A stretch of DNA of 64,000 nucleotides from positions 62,001-126,000 of the forward strand of contig CAIWKO010000060.1 of the NCBI GenBank assembly GCA_903913285.1. Direction: 5' to 3'. Source of the stretch: an uncultured Bacteroidales bacterium (lineage in GTDB: Bacteria; Bacteroidota; Bacteroidia; Bacteroidales; CAIWKO01). Of this stretch, positions 19,908-29,438 are shown piece after piece (position 1 is the stretch's first letter; the number at the start of each line of letters is the position of its first letter). A program made the position numbers and the translations under genes. Below the pieces are notes generated by a model. It did not search any database and had not been told where the DNA came from. It worked only from the letters and a program-made list of their open reading frames with translations.

Positions 19908-19941
19908 TTTTTTATAATTGATGTCGTTTCAAAAAGCAGCG

Positions 19942-19970
19942 TACTATTTAAAATCCTTTTTACAAAACTT
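19942..19970 (+). repeat. Direct repeat copy 2 flanking the PD-(D/E)XK gene
   Basis: TACTATTTAAAATCCTTTTTACAAAACTT; 26/29 identical to 18759-18787. Confidence 0.85.
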
Positions 19971-20054
19971 GGTCAATTGGTGTAGTTACAAACTACAATT
20001 ACAAAATGCGAAGCTTGAAACTTTGCATAACTTAAAATATTACCTGTTAACTTA

Positions 20055-21278
20055 TTAATAAAGTTGAACAGTTTTCTGCCCATATTTGATATCAGTATAG
20101 TTGTCAGATATTTTTTTAATTACCAAATATTCAAATACTTCTAAAGACTTCCTGATTAGGGGAATAATAGTTTGAAAGTCGTTTGTATTCGATAATGAAA
20201 TATGATATTCACTTTCTTTATTATGAACAATACAGCATCTTAATCCATAAATAAACTCTGCTACTTTGCGTATTGAACTTGGACTGAAACCATCAACAAT
20301 TTTTTTGTCTCTTAAAAAAGTTATTTCATTCGCATTAGCCACTGGTGTCAATGCAGGCTTTATTATTGATACAAGGTCAGGTGTGAATATTTTCGAAAAA
20401 TTTCTGATAAAAGATTCTTTTTCTCCCTTTTTCATACTTTCTGCTGAATTAATAAATTCTCTCACAAAAATTCTACTTGACCCAACGCGATTTACTAAAT
20501 CAACTAAATAAACCCGATAGACTAAATATTCAAAAGTGTGATAAAGTCTTAAAAAACGATTCAAGATGTCTGGAGATTGATTTAGTTCGTTTATTACATC
20601 ATAAATATCAAAATACTGTTCATAATCTTTAGTTGAATCAAAAGATAAACCTGGATAAATTAATGTTTTTGAATACTTTAGATCACTTTGAAGAAGTATC
20701 GACTTGGCATCATTTAAAAAAGACAAATAAATAAATGGGTAGTGTTTGTCTTCATCAAAAGGAATAGCTGACTTGTTAATTACTAGTCCTTTATTTAAAT
20801 CTAGGTTTGAAATAATGTCGAAGAATTCATTTATAAAAACATTATTTACAATTGAGTAGCATCTTTCTAAATACTCTTCAATTTGCTTCCAAATTATTTC
20901 GAAATTTGGCTTTGATAAATCAATTATGTCGCCACTATCAAAAAGCGTTGATGACGATACAAATCCATAGTCAGTGTTTGAATATGCGAACCTTCTGTTT
21001 CTATTTTGAAATTTAGGTTGGGAAAAATCAATCTTTGTTGGATTTCCGATTATTGTGTAAGGTAAACTTAAAAATCCACCTTTATTATCTTTCCTTATTT
21101 GTTCAAGTGATTTTATGAATTTCTGAAAAATAGGAGGTGGGTTCAATAGTAATAACCATTGTAGCCCTTCTTCAAGATTATCATCAATATCAATAATATC
21201 AATTAGGTCTTGATCATTAAATCCCAAGTAAGTATTTAAAGATAGGATGACCTTTGATAAAAGTTCGTTACCTGTCAT
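20055..21278 (-). CDS. HEPN-like domain protein (C-terminal R-x4-H motif)
   Basis: C-terminal helical region LYHTFEYLVYRVYLVDL...IYGLRCCIVHNKESEYHISLS; RCCIVH fits the HEPN RNase R-x4-6-H motif. Starts 6 bp after the upstream gene's stop. Confidence 0.55.
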   Translation of the reverse strand: MTGNELLSKVILSLNTYLGFNDQDLIDIIDIDDNLEEGLQWLLLLNPPPIFQKFIKSLEQIRKDNKGGFLSLPYTIIGNPTKIDFSQPKFQNRNRRFAYSNTDYGFVSSSTLFDSGDIIDLSKPNFEIIWKQIEEYLERCYSIVNNVFINEFFDIISNLDLNKGLVINKSAIPFDEDKHYPFIYLSFLNDAKSILLQSDLKYSKTLIYPGLSFDSTKDYEQYFDIYDVINELNQSPDILNRFLRLYHTFEYLVYRVYLVDLVNRVGSSRIFVREFINSAESMKKGEKESFIRNFSKIFTPDLVSIIKPALTPVANANEITFLRDKKIVDGFSPSSIRKVAEFIYGLRCCIVHNKESEYHISLSNTNDFQTIIPLIRKSLEVFEYLVIKKISDNYTDIKYGQKTVQLY

Positions 21279-21284
21279 AGCTAT

Positions 21285-22517
21285 CTATTTTTCTCTTATT
21301 TGATTAAATATTTCACTCCAAGTCAATTGCTTTTCTTCGAGCAATGATTGAGTATATTCCATTACAACTTTTCTAATGAAAGAACCAATATTTACCGACC
21401 TACTGGAAAGCACATTATATTCGTTCGTGAACTGAGTTAAGTTAAGTCCATTTTTTGTAATAGAATTATTCAACTTTTCGAAAACATCATTAGTTTGACT
21501 GAAAACATTTTCTGGGTCTTGGAGGTTAATTTTCCTACCAATTGCTGCGAATATACCGCTAAGAGAAGTATCCTTAGAAAACCATTCTTTCCCTTTCGCG
21601 TCATTTATAGAAATCAATTTATCCAGCTCAAATAACTTATTTAAAAACAAGTCTAGGTATTCTTTACTAAAAACTATATCATATACTTTCTCTGGTGTTT
21701 CTTCACTATCAATAAATTCGTTTTCAATTAATTTGTCAGTTGATACTCTTAGTGGTTTGCCTTCCACTAGCGATTGTAGAGCTACTATAACGGAAGAAAA
21801 CATAAACTGACCTAATTCTCTGATTCCCCTTTTTATATCGTTAGCATTTATATTTTTTTCTCTAAAAAGTTGTATTGGGGTATCAGAATTATTTATTGTT
21901 TCAAAATAATGAAGAAATAACAGCTCAAATTGGTGGGTCTTTGATACAGATTTTTGTCCTGCATTTAAGAGTAGCATTTTTTGAATTACTTCTTTCTCAT
22001 TTAACCCAGTCCAAATGGTAAAATAAACATCATAATTGCTAAATCTTGATGGTATTTTCTCTATTTCATTTGTTTCAATTAATGATTTTATTAAACGAGT
22101 TGACATGACTCCTGAATCAAAAAATAATGGATTTATTTCCTTCAACTCTTTTGCAAAAGTTCTATAATCAGATTTTGTCTTAGAATATTGCTTTGATGTG
22201 GCGAGATGAGCCCATAAGCGGAAAGACCGTTGAAGTCCATCTAAAATTTCAGTTTCAGACAAATCAAAAGAGACTTGATTATAATCTATTTCATTAAGTT
22301 TTGATTTTTTATATGTAAGTGTAATAGTAGGGATAGGGTCGCCTATCTGTATTGTTGAGTAGAGTTTGTCTAAATATTGATTTTTGACAATCCTTCTCTG
22401 AATTGCATACTCGTAGAAATCTATTTTCAAACCTTCTAAGTAATCTATTAATTTCCCTTTACATAGATACCAAGTCCTATGTTGGATTTCCTTTTTGTCT
22501 AGAATTTCTATTTCCAT
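21285..22517 (-). CDS. DUF262/DGQHR-like (ParB-fold-like) protein
   Basis: ETEILDGLQRSFRLWAHLATSKQ (DGQ(Q/H)R-type motif) and LLLNAGQKSVSKTHQFELLFLHYF, typical of the DUF262/DndB-like group. Confidence 0.6.
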   Translation of the reverse strand: MEIEILDKKEIQHRTWYLCKGKLIDYLEGLKIDFYEYAIQRRIVKNQYLDKLYSTIQIGDPIPTITLTYKKSKLNEIDYNQVSFDLSETEILDGLQRSFRLWAHLATSKQYSKTKSDYRTFAKELKEINPLFFDSGVMSTRLIKSLIETNEIEKIPSRFSNYDVYFTIWTGLNEKEVIQKMLLLNAGQKSVSKTHQFELLFLHYFETINNSDTPIQLFREKNINANDIKRGIRELGQFMFSSVIVALQSLVEGKPLRVSTDKLIENEFIDSEETPEKVYDIVFSKEYLDLFLNKLFELDKLISINDAKGKEWFSKDTSLSGIFAAIGRKINLQDPENVFSQTNDVFEKLNNSITKNGLNLTQFTNEYNVLSSRSVNIGSFIRKVVMEYTQSLLEEKQLTWSEIFNQIREK

Positions 22518-22792
22518 TTCGAATAGTTATTGATTTTTAGCTTGTAGGCAAAATTTGTATGAAACATTGATATAATTTTTATTCTACCTATTCAGTAGGT
22601 GCAATCCATGTATCCATTGGCCAAGTTTCCAAACTTCCCACAAAAATATTCTTTAGTTTCCAATCACATACAAATTTCACCTCAAATATATAAATTTATT
22701 CGATTGAAAATTATTTTTTCAAAAAAAATCATATTATTTTCTCAAAAAAAAACAACGATTAAAGCTTTAAAAAACATAAAAGTCAAATTGAA

Positions 22793-23044
22793 AACAACGA
22801 TTATCAAAATCTGAACAATGGATTACAAAATCTGAACAACGACAATCAAAATTATGACTATGGATGACAAAAATATGACAATGGATGACAAAATCTGAAC
22901 AACGACAATCAAAATTATGACAATGGATGACAAAATTATGACAATGGATGACAAAATGGAGTCAACGACGATCAAATTCTGAACAACGACAATCAAAATT
23001 ACGACAATGGATGACAAAATGGAGTCAACGACAATCAAAATGTA
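22793..23044. repeat. 21-nt tandem repeat sub-array A1 (12 units)
   Basis: Hand-parsed into 12 consecutive 21-nt units without indels, e.g. AACAACGACAATCAAAATTAT / GACAATGGATGACAAAATTAT. Confidence 0.9.
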
Positions 23045-23180
23045 AAAAATCAAAACAAAAAAACAAATCAAGTTGTTAATTATCAATATAATAATAAATA
23101 AGTCAACCAATTTACTTCTTAACAAATTAACCAACGAACTCAAAAATCACACCCCTAAAACAAAAATAACAACACACTAC

Positions 23181-23453
23181 CTCGTCCGAACGACACTTCA
23201 CCTCGTCGGAACGACTACGTTTCTCGTCCGAACGACACTATTCCTTCTCCGGACGACTCTGTTCCTCTTCCGAACCGCACTATTCCTTCTCCGGACAACA
23301 CTATCCCTTCTCCGGACGACACTATCCCTTCTCCGGACGACACTATCCCTCTTCCGGACGACACTATCCCTTCTCCGAACGACTCTGTCACTCGTCCGAA
23401 CGACTCTGCACCTTTTTCAGACTACATCAAACCTTTTTCAAACAACATCAAAC
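23181..23453. repeat. 21-nt tandem repeat sub-array A2 (13 units)
   Basis: Units such as CTTCTCCGGACGACACTATCC, CTCGTCCGAACGACACTATTC, no indels; a degenerate 14th unit follows. Confidence 0.9.
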
Positions 23454-23773
23454 ATCTTCCGGGTCATCCTTTATATCACCTCGCTCATAGCTTTTTATCC
23501 CGTAACCACCGGAATACATCTCTAAACTCTTATCATTTTCTGTAGCCCTTCGCCGAATATTCTGCCCGATTATCTTATTCCTTATCATCTTGCCGTTTCT
23601 TAACACACTATAGGATTGTTTTTATAAAAAAACATCCCTGGCTATCATCTTTTAAAAATAATTAAAAAACTTTTCACCGCTTAAATCGTTGTTTTTATGA
23701 TTATTCACTACTGTGCGAAACAGATTAATGAAATTATTTTAGTACTTTGTATTGCATAGTACTAAAAATGTAT

Positions 23774-23781
23774 TATCTTTG
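23774..23781 (+). promoter_or_regulatory. Bacteroidetes-type -7 box (TATCTTTG) upstream of padR-pspC
   Basis: TATCTTTG, with TTTG at about the expected upstream spacing. Confidence 0.5.
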
Positions 23782-24018
23782 TCCCCGAAATGATAAAACG
23801 ATCTTCAGATCAAAATTTTAAAATGGCTCTAAGTTTAATTTTTAATAGTGTTGGTAATAAAGTGAAACGTGTTGAGAATCATCTGCGCCTTATCTCAGAG
23901 GATAGGATGATTTTCAGCGGCTTCACCCTTTAGGGAAGGGGAAAAAAGACGTTGAAAATCAATTAAAAGTCATTTGGAAAGAACAACAAACAACAAACGA
24001 CAAACAAACAACAACAAA

Positions 24019-24354
24019 ATGGATATCGAAAACTCAAAGGCCCAGATGCGAAAAGGTGTGTTGGAGTATTGCATACTCTCCATCATATCCGAAAAGGATG
24101 CCTACGCATCCGACATCATGGAAAAACTGAAAGAAGCCAAACTCATCGTGGTGGAAGGCACGCTCTATCCCTTGATGACACGCCTGAAGAACGACGGCTT
24201 GCTCAACTATCGCTGGGAAGAATCAAAAAGTGGCCCCCCGCGCAAATATTATCAACTCACCGACGACGGACGCAAATGCCTCTCCGATCTCGACGAAAGC
24301 TGGAACGAGTTGGTTGATTCGGTTAAACATATCACTCAAAAAAATAATTCATAA
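24019..24354 (+). CDS. PadR family transcriptional regulator
   Basis: MRKGVLEYCILSIISEKDAYASDIMEKL...VVEGTLYPLMTRLKNDGLLNYRWEESKSGPPRKYYQLTDDGRK; start at internal Met 24019. Confidence 0.93.
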   Translation: MDIENSKAQMRKGVLEYCILSIISEKDAYASDIMEKLKEAKLIVVEGTLYPLMTRLKNDGLLNYRWEESKSGPPRKYYQLTDDGRKCLSDLDESWNELVDSVKHITQKNNS

Positions 24355-24366
24355 AACATCATAGCC

Positions 24367-26154
24367 ATGAACAAAACAATATCAATTAACATAGGCGGTT
24401 TATTTTTTCAGATCGATGAACAAGCATACATCATCCTGGAAAACTATCTTGACTCCCTAAAAAAACATTTCGCAGGCACCGAAGGCAGCGAAGAGATCAT
24501 TCAGGACATCGAATCTCGTATAGCCGAAATATTTCAAACCCGCATCGAAGCCGGAAACGTTATGATTACCCTCGAACACGTGGAAGAAACCATAAAGATA
24601 CTGGGCAACCCGGGCGATATCGACAACAACAGCCCCGAAAAAGAAACCAAAAAAGAACACAAACGCTTTTCACAGAAACGTTTGTTCCGCGACGAGGACA
24701 ACCGGGTGCTGGGCGGTGTATGTTCCGGATTGGGACATTATCTTGATGTCGACCCCGTTTGGTTTCGTCTGGGGTTTGTTATAGCCCTCTTGTTTTTCGG
24801 CTCGAGTATATTAATATACCTGGTGTTGTGGATCATCATCCCCAAAGCCGACAGCACCGAAGATAAAATGCACATGAAGGGCGCACCGATGACCATCAAG
24901 GAAATAGAAAACAATATCAAAGAGGAGTTCGAAGATCTGAAAACCCGTTTCCACGACATGCGCGGCCACACCCGAAGACGCACACGCAGAGAAATGCACG
25001 AACTAAAACGCAAGATACATCAGGCAAAACACGAAGCCAAGTATTCATATCGTCAGTGCTATGTAGCTTCAGCAGTGGCAGCAGGCAAAAAACCCGAACA
25101 CATGCATCATCATGGCTTTGGAAGCGTGTTTGGCGAAATATTTTACTATCTGCTTCGCGCCCTGCTGATATTTGCTGGCATTGTTCTGCTCATCGTTGCT
25201 ATTATTTTAACGGGTTCGCTTGTGCTTTCGCTCACGGCATCCGATAGTTTCGTGCTGTTCACCAAATGGGGCATATCGTCGGTTTCTGTTCCTGCTCTTT
25301 CTAACCTGTTTTTCGAAAACCAATGGCAGCAGCAACTTACTGTTATCACCCTTCTGCTGCTGATAGGCGTTCCTTTGCTGATGCTCATCTTCAACAGCAT
25401 CCGTATGATAATCGGATTCAAGACCAAGCATCGTATCATCTCCATAACCGCCTCGCTTATGTGGCTCACGGGTTTGATCATAGCCATTTTTCTCACCATT
25501 AACATCGTCGGCAATTTCAACGAAAAGACTTTTGTAAAGACAGAGGTCGTTTTGCCACAGCCCCGGAAAACCCTCACCATCGATATAACCGATAATTTGC
25601 CGGGCATACGCACAACAACTGTGAACGACGAAGAAAACGATGAAAGCAATGTGCAGAACCATCAGCATTTTATCTTCAACAACTGCTTCTTTTCTGAACA
25701 CAATGACAAACTCATCGCTTACGGTTTCCCAAAACTTAAGATCGTTGCTGCTTCCGGCGGAGAATATAAACTTACGGTGATAAAATTCGCACGGGGCACC
25801 AGCCTGTTGAGCGCACGCCATAGAGCCGAAGCAATAAAAGCAGATGTTGCCACACCCGATTCAACTTTGTTCATCAACAATTATTTTGTGCTCCCGTTCA
25901 ACGAAAAATGGCGCAACCAATCGGTGAAACTCCTGCTCGAAGTGCCCGAAGGGAAGAGTATTTTCCTGACCGGCAACGTAGAAAATCTGGTTTACGACAG
26001 CAATTACCTCGACGGAAGCTGGAACACGGATATGATTGGCAAAAAGATGACGATGCACAACGGCATTTTGGTTGAAGACAGACAATTGCCAGTTAAAACA
26101 GACAGCGTACCTGCAAAAAAACCGGTGCAAAAAAGACTTCTGCCTAAAAAATAA
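24367..26154 (+). CDS. PspC domain-containing membrane protein
   Basis: RLFRDEDNRVLGGVCSGLGHYLDVDPVWFRLGFVIALLFFGSSILIYLVLWIIIPKA; adjacent to padR. Confidence 0.93.
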   Translation: MNKTISINIGGLFFQIDEQAYIILENYLDSLKKHFAGTEGSEEIIQDIESRIAEIFQTRIEAGNVMITLEHVEETIKILGNPGDIDNNSPEKETKKEHKRFSQKRLFRDEDNRVLGGVCSGLGHYLDVDPVWFRLGFVIALLFFGSSILIYLVLWIIIPKADSTEDKMHMKGAPMTIKEIENNIKEEFEDLKTRFHDMRGHTRRRTRREMHELKRKIHQAKHEAKYSYRQCYVASAVAAGKKPEHMHHHGFGSVFGEIFYYLLRALLIFAGIVLLIVAIILTGSLVLSLTASDSFVLFTKWGISSVSVPALSNLFFENQWQQQLTVITLLLLIGVPLLMLIFNSIRMIIGFKTKHRIISITASLMWLTGLIIAIFLTINIVGNFNEKTFVKTEVVLPQPRKTLTIDITDNLPGIRTTTVNDEENDESNVQNHQHFIFNNCFFSEHNDKLIAYGFPKLKIVAASGGEYKLTVIKFARGTSLLSARHRAEAIKADVATPDSTLFINNYFVLPFNEKWRNQSVKLLLEVPEGKSIFLTGNVENLVYDSNYLDGSWNTDMIGKKMTMHNGILVEDRQLPVKTDSVPAKKPVQKRLLPKK

Positions 26155-26179
26155 ATGATCTTGCTTTTTTCATTGTTCG

Positions 26180-26213
26180 AACAGCCATACAGTAATGTGT
26201 GGCTGTTTTTTTT
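26180..26213 (+). terminator. Rho-independent terminator
   Basis: AACAGCCATAC-AGTAAT-GTGTGGCTGTTTTTTTT. Confidence 0.75.
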
Positions 26214-26226
26214 GGAACTGTTGCTC

Positions 26227-26865
26227 CTACTCCCTGCTCAAAAACGGCCTGAACTCTTTCGACTCCTTGACACGTCGGGCAATTTCAATAAAATCGCCTA
26301 TCCGATACATCTCAAGGTTCTCCTTAAGTTCAAGCTTTATCAGTATCACATTGCCAAACAACATCGACAGGTCATCATCCAGGTTGAGATCAACAATAAT
26401 TTTTGAAATTTGTTCTATCGACGTAAACCGAACGTTCAGTTTGGGATCGGAATAATCTCTCGGAAGGTTTTTCGATTCGCGGGCCACAAGTTTCTCGACC
26501 GACATCTCTCCCAACCCTATCAAATGTTTCTCACCGTCGGGCGAACGCATAAACACAGAGTCGTTTCCATAATTATGATACCTGACGACCTCGCTGTTCA
26601 TGTATTGTTTATACACTTTCAGGCTATCGATAAGTTGTGCAAAAGTCCAGTCTTCAATTTTTACATTATCTTGCATCTTGCCCACGATATATTCACCCAT
26701 AAGCTGAGAATCATATTTCGACATCAGTTTTTTTTCCAACAGTTTATGAATGATATCAGGGCTGTTCTCCGAAACTTTTGTTCGCAACAGTTCTTCTGCA
26801 GTTTGAGCAAAAAGCCCAACGGAGATAAACAGAAAGAAAAATGTAAGACTGAAATATTTTATCAT
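26227..26865 (-). CDS. Hypothetical secreted protein
   Basis: Signal peptide MIKYFSLTFFFLFISVGLFAQ; intact 212-aa ORF. Confidence 0.7.
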   Translation of the reverse strand: MIKYFSLTFFFLFISVGLFAQTAEELLRTKVSENSPDIIHKLLEKKLMSKYDSQLMGEYIVGKMQDNVKIEDWTFAQLIDSLKVYKQYMNSEVVRYHNYGNDSVFMRSPDGEKHLIGLGEMSVEKLVARESKNLPRDYSDPKLNVRFTSIEQISKIIVDLNLDDDLSMLFGNVILIKLELKENLEMYRIGDFIEIARRVKESKEFRPFLSRE

Positions 26866-26901
26866 AGTTTTAGTTTTAATGCAGATTAGGAGTCTGAGAA
26901 A

Positions 26902-28959
26902 CTATTTCTCGATCCGTATACGTGCATCAACAGCCACCACTTTATCGGCATTACCCAGCAAAGGATTCAGATCAAGTTCCCTTATTTCAGGAGCAACCTG
27001 CAACAAAGCAGATAAACGCATGATAATATCGGCAAGTATATTTTGGTCGATGCCTTTTTGTCCGCGAACGCCTTCAATAATTTTATAGCTTTTCAGGCTT
27101 TTGATCATCGTCATGGCTTCGGCTTTCCCAATTGGCGACAAACCTGCCGAAACATCTTTCAACACTTCGATAAAAATACCTCCCAAACCAAACAATATCA
27201 TGTGCCCGAATTTAGCTTCGAAGTTGGCTCCCACAAAAAGTTCCGTTCCGCTCAGCATAGGCTGTATCAATATGGCAGTAGTTTCTTTTATCTGTATCAT
27301 GCGTTCGAATTCGCGTTCCACTGTTTCAATGTTTTTCACATTCAGCACCACTCCACCCACATCCGATTTATGAACCGGACCAACCACTTTCATCACCACC
27401 GGGAATCCCAAACGTTGCGCTTCTGCTTTTGCCGTTTCTTTATCGGTTACCACAGCTTCGCCTGTACGGGGAATGCCCGCAGCATCCAACAATGACTGGA
27501 TCTCTGCCGGAGAAATATATCCTTCGGCAGTTCCATCGATAATCGAACGGATCTTCACAGTATCAACCTGAGGTAATGTAGGAACTTCTTCGAAAGGTTT
27601 GGCTGTATAAAACACCTTCACCAAAGCCTTAGCCAACACCACTTCATCGGGGAAGTTGATGCGGTCTTTGGATAGAAAATCGTTCACCTCTTCACCGGCA
27701 GTTAAAGTAGATGGCAATACAGGGAATATAGGTTTTAAGGCCGTTTTCATTTTTGCATCCAGCACAGTATAAACATCAAAAAGTTTGAACAAGCCGGGTG
27801 TTCCGAAAATGACGATCATGGCATCTATATCATCAAATCTTTGGTCAACATAATCGATTATGGTTCCCAGTTGTTCTGCAGTTCCTGTTGCCAGAAAATC
27901 GATAGGATTTGCTACCGATGAACCCGGAAACAACTTGGTGAGCAGTTCTTTGCTTGCAGGAGAATCAATATGGGGAACGTCTAATCCTCCATTCGATAGG
28001 GCATCGGTACACATCACAGCGGGTCCGCCGGCATGGGTAATAATAGCAAGACGTTTGCCCTTCAGTTCGGGATGCATGAACACCGAAGCAACACTGATAA
28101 GATCTTCGCGCCCGATGCAACGAACTATACCTGCCTTGCGGAACAATGCATCTACTGCCACATCAGAACTTGCCAAAGCACCAGTATGTGAAGAAGCCGC
28201 CCGCGAACCTGCATCAGACGAACCGGCTTTTATGGCCGCTATCCTGCATCCTTTCCGGATCAGCGACGAAGCATGTTTCAATAGCTTCTGAGGTTTTGAA
28301 ATGTTCTCGATATACAGCAGTTTCACCCGTGAACTTGTTGCAGGGTCGAATGAATTGTCGAGATATTCGAGCAATTCTTCCACGCCAAGCTGAGCACTGT
28401 TCCCAACAGAAAACACATTTGCAAACGTAAGCCCGTTGGGGATACCCGCTTCCATAATAAAACAAGCCGTAGCGCCCGAACCTGAAATAAAATCACATCC
28501 CTGGGGTTCGAGTTTGGGAATAGGATACGTAAAGATGCTGTGATGCGAGGGTGTGAGGATTCCAGTGCAATTGGGTCCTATCAGGCATCCACCGGTACTG
28601 TTTATGGTGTCTACAATTTGTTTTTCGAGTTCCGCACCTTCTTTGCTTTCTTCACTGAAACCTGCTGAAAGTATGATAAATGCTTTTGTTTCTTTTTTTC
28701 GGGCAAGAATCTCGACCGTCTCGGGTATTAATTTCGCAGCAATGGCAATAATTGCCAGATCAACCTGAGGCATTTCGTTGATATCCTGAAAACTTTTTAT
28801 TCCCTGAACTTCGGGTTCTTTCAGATTTGTAACATACAAATGACCGGCAAAATGTCCGTCTATCAAATTCTTTAATACTTTTCCGCCCGGTTTGGTTATT
28901 TCGTTCGAGCCACCCACAACCACAATGCTACGGGGATTTATCAGAAAATTGTTCACCAT
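26902..28959 (-). CDS. Acetate/acyl-CoA synthetase (ADP-forming), fused alpha-beta
   Basis: CoA-binding domain (NPRSIVVVGGSNEITKPGGKVLKNL), CLIGPNCTGILTP, GALASSDVAVDALFRKAGIVR and C-terminal ATP-grasp (GFPVVMKVVGPVHKSDVGGVVLNV). Confidence 0.93.
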   Translation of the reverse strand: MVNNFLINPRSIVVVGGSNEITKPGGKVLKNLIDGHFAGHLYVTNLKEPEVQGIKSFQDINEMPQVDLAIIAIAAKLIPETVEILARKKETKAFIILSAGFSEESKEGAELEKQIVDTINSTGGCLIGPNCTGILTPSHHSIFTYPIPKLEPQGCDFISGSGATACFIMEAGIPNGLTFANVFSVGNSAQLGVEELLEYLDNSFDPATSSRVKLLYIENISKPQKLLKHASSLIRKGCRIAAIKAGSSDAGSRAASSHTGALASSDVAVDALFRKAGIVRCIGREDLISVASVFMHPELKGKRLAIITHAGGPAVMCTDALSNGGLDVPHIDSPASKELLTKLFPGSSVANPIDFLATGTAEQLGTIIDYVDQRFDDIDAMIVIFGTPGLFKLFDVYTVLDAKMKTALKPIFPVLPSTLTAGEEVNDFLSKDRINFPDEVVLAKALVKVFYTAKPFEEVPTLPQVDTVKIRSIIDGTAEGYISPAEIQSLLDAAGIPRTGEAVVTDKETAKAEAQRLGFPVVMKVVGPVHKSDVGGVVLNVKNIETVEREFERMIQIKETTAILIQPMLSGTELFVGANFEAKFGHMILFGLGGIFIEVLKDVSAGLSPIGKAEAMTMIKSLKSYKIIEGVRGQKGIDQNILADIIMRLSALLQVAPEIRELDLNPLLGNADKVVAVDARIRIEK

Positions 28960-29100
28960 TCTTCTTAAATTTTAGTGCGCTAAGGTAAAAAAATACTTTT
29001 TAACAAGATACTATGTTGAAAACAAAAATAGCCGGGCTTTTTTTGAAAACAGCAAATTACTACTTTTACACCCTGAAACTTAGATTTTAAAATTTCTGAC

Positions 29101-29385
29101 ATGCCAAACAACAAAAAGAAGAAAAAAATAAAATACAAAAAGTTTGAGTTTAAACTTTCAGTAAAACAAAAAAATCTCATCGATAAGTTCTGCAGGGCAA
29201 AAAAAGTTAGCCCGAATAAGATGATAAAGTCCGCTATCAAAGATTATATCCGTAAATTTGCCGATTCGTTACCTGAAGAAGACTATATCAGCGAAAATCA
29301 GTTATGCCTGTTTGATGTTGAAGAAGATATTGAGAATTATGAAATGGCTGAAAAACAGGAAGAGTTTAAAACCACATTATTCTGA
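29101..29385 (+). CDS. Small basic protein, possible ribbon-helix-helix
   Basis: FEFKLSVKQKNLIDKFCRAKKVSPNKMIKSAIKDYIRKF resembles an RHH beta-alpha-alpha pattern. Confidence 0.55.
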   Translation: MPNNKKKKKIKYKKFEFKLSVKQKNLIDKFCRAKKVSPNKMIKSAIKDYIRKFADSLPEEDYISENQLCLFDVEEDIENYEMAEKQEEFKTTLF

Positions 29386-29438
29386 CAAAATGTCGCATAA
29401 GTAATACTGGCAAAAAATTTGATTACCCCAAATTCAAT

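Noticed and set aside
18900-22517. Calling the cluster a named system (GmrSD, Dnd/Ssp or a classical HEPN-MNT toxin-antitoxin)
   Set aside because: No DUF1524 HNH domain, no DndCDE/Ssp partners and no MNT nucleotidyltransferase are visible; only motif-level similarity is supported.
22793-23453. CRISPR array
   Set aside because: Contiguous 21-nt units with no unique spacers between repeats and no cas genes nearby; the same applies to arrays B and C.
23073-23525. ORF (LLRTTLS)n and the antisense 22823-23143 ORF
   Set aside because: Low-complexity translation of 21-nt arrays A1/A2 with no start context or domain.
25146-25821. Minus-strand ORFs inside the PspC gene
   Set aside because: Antisense shadows of a well-supported coding region.
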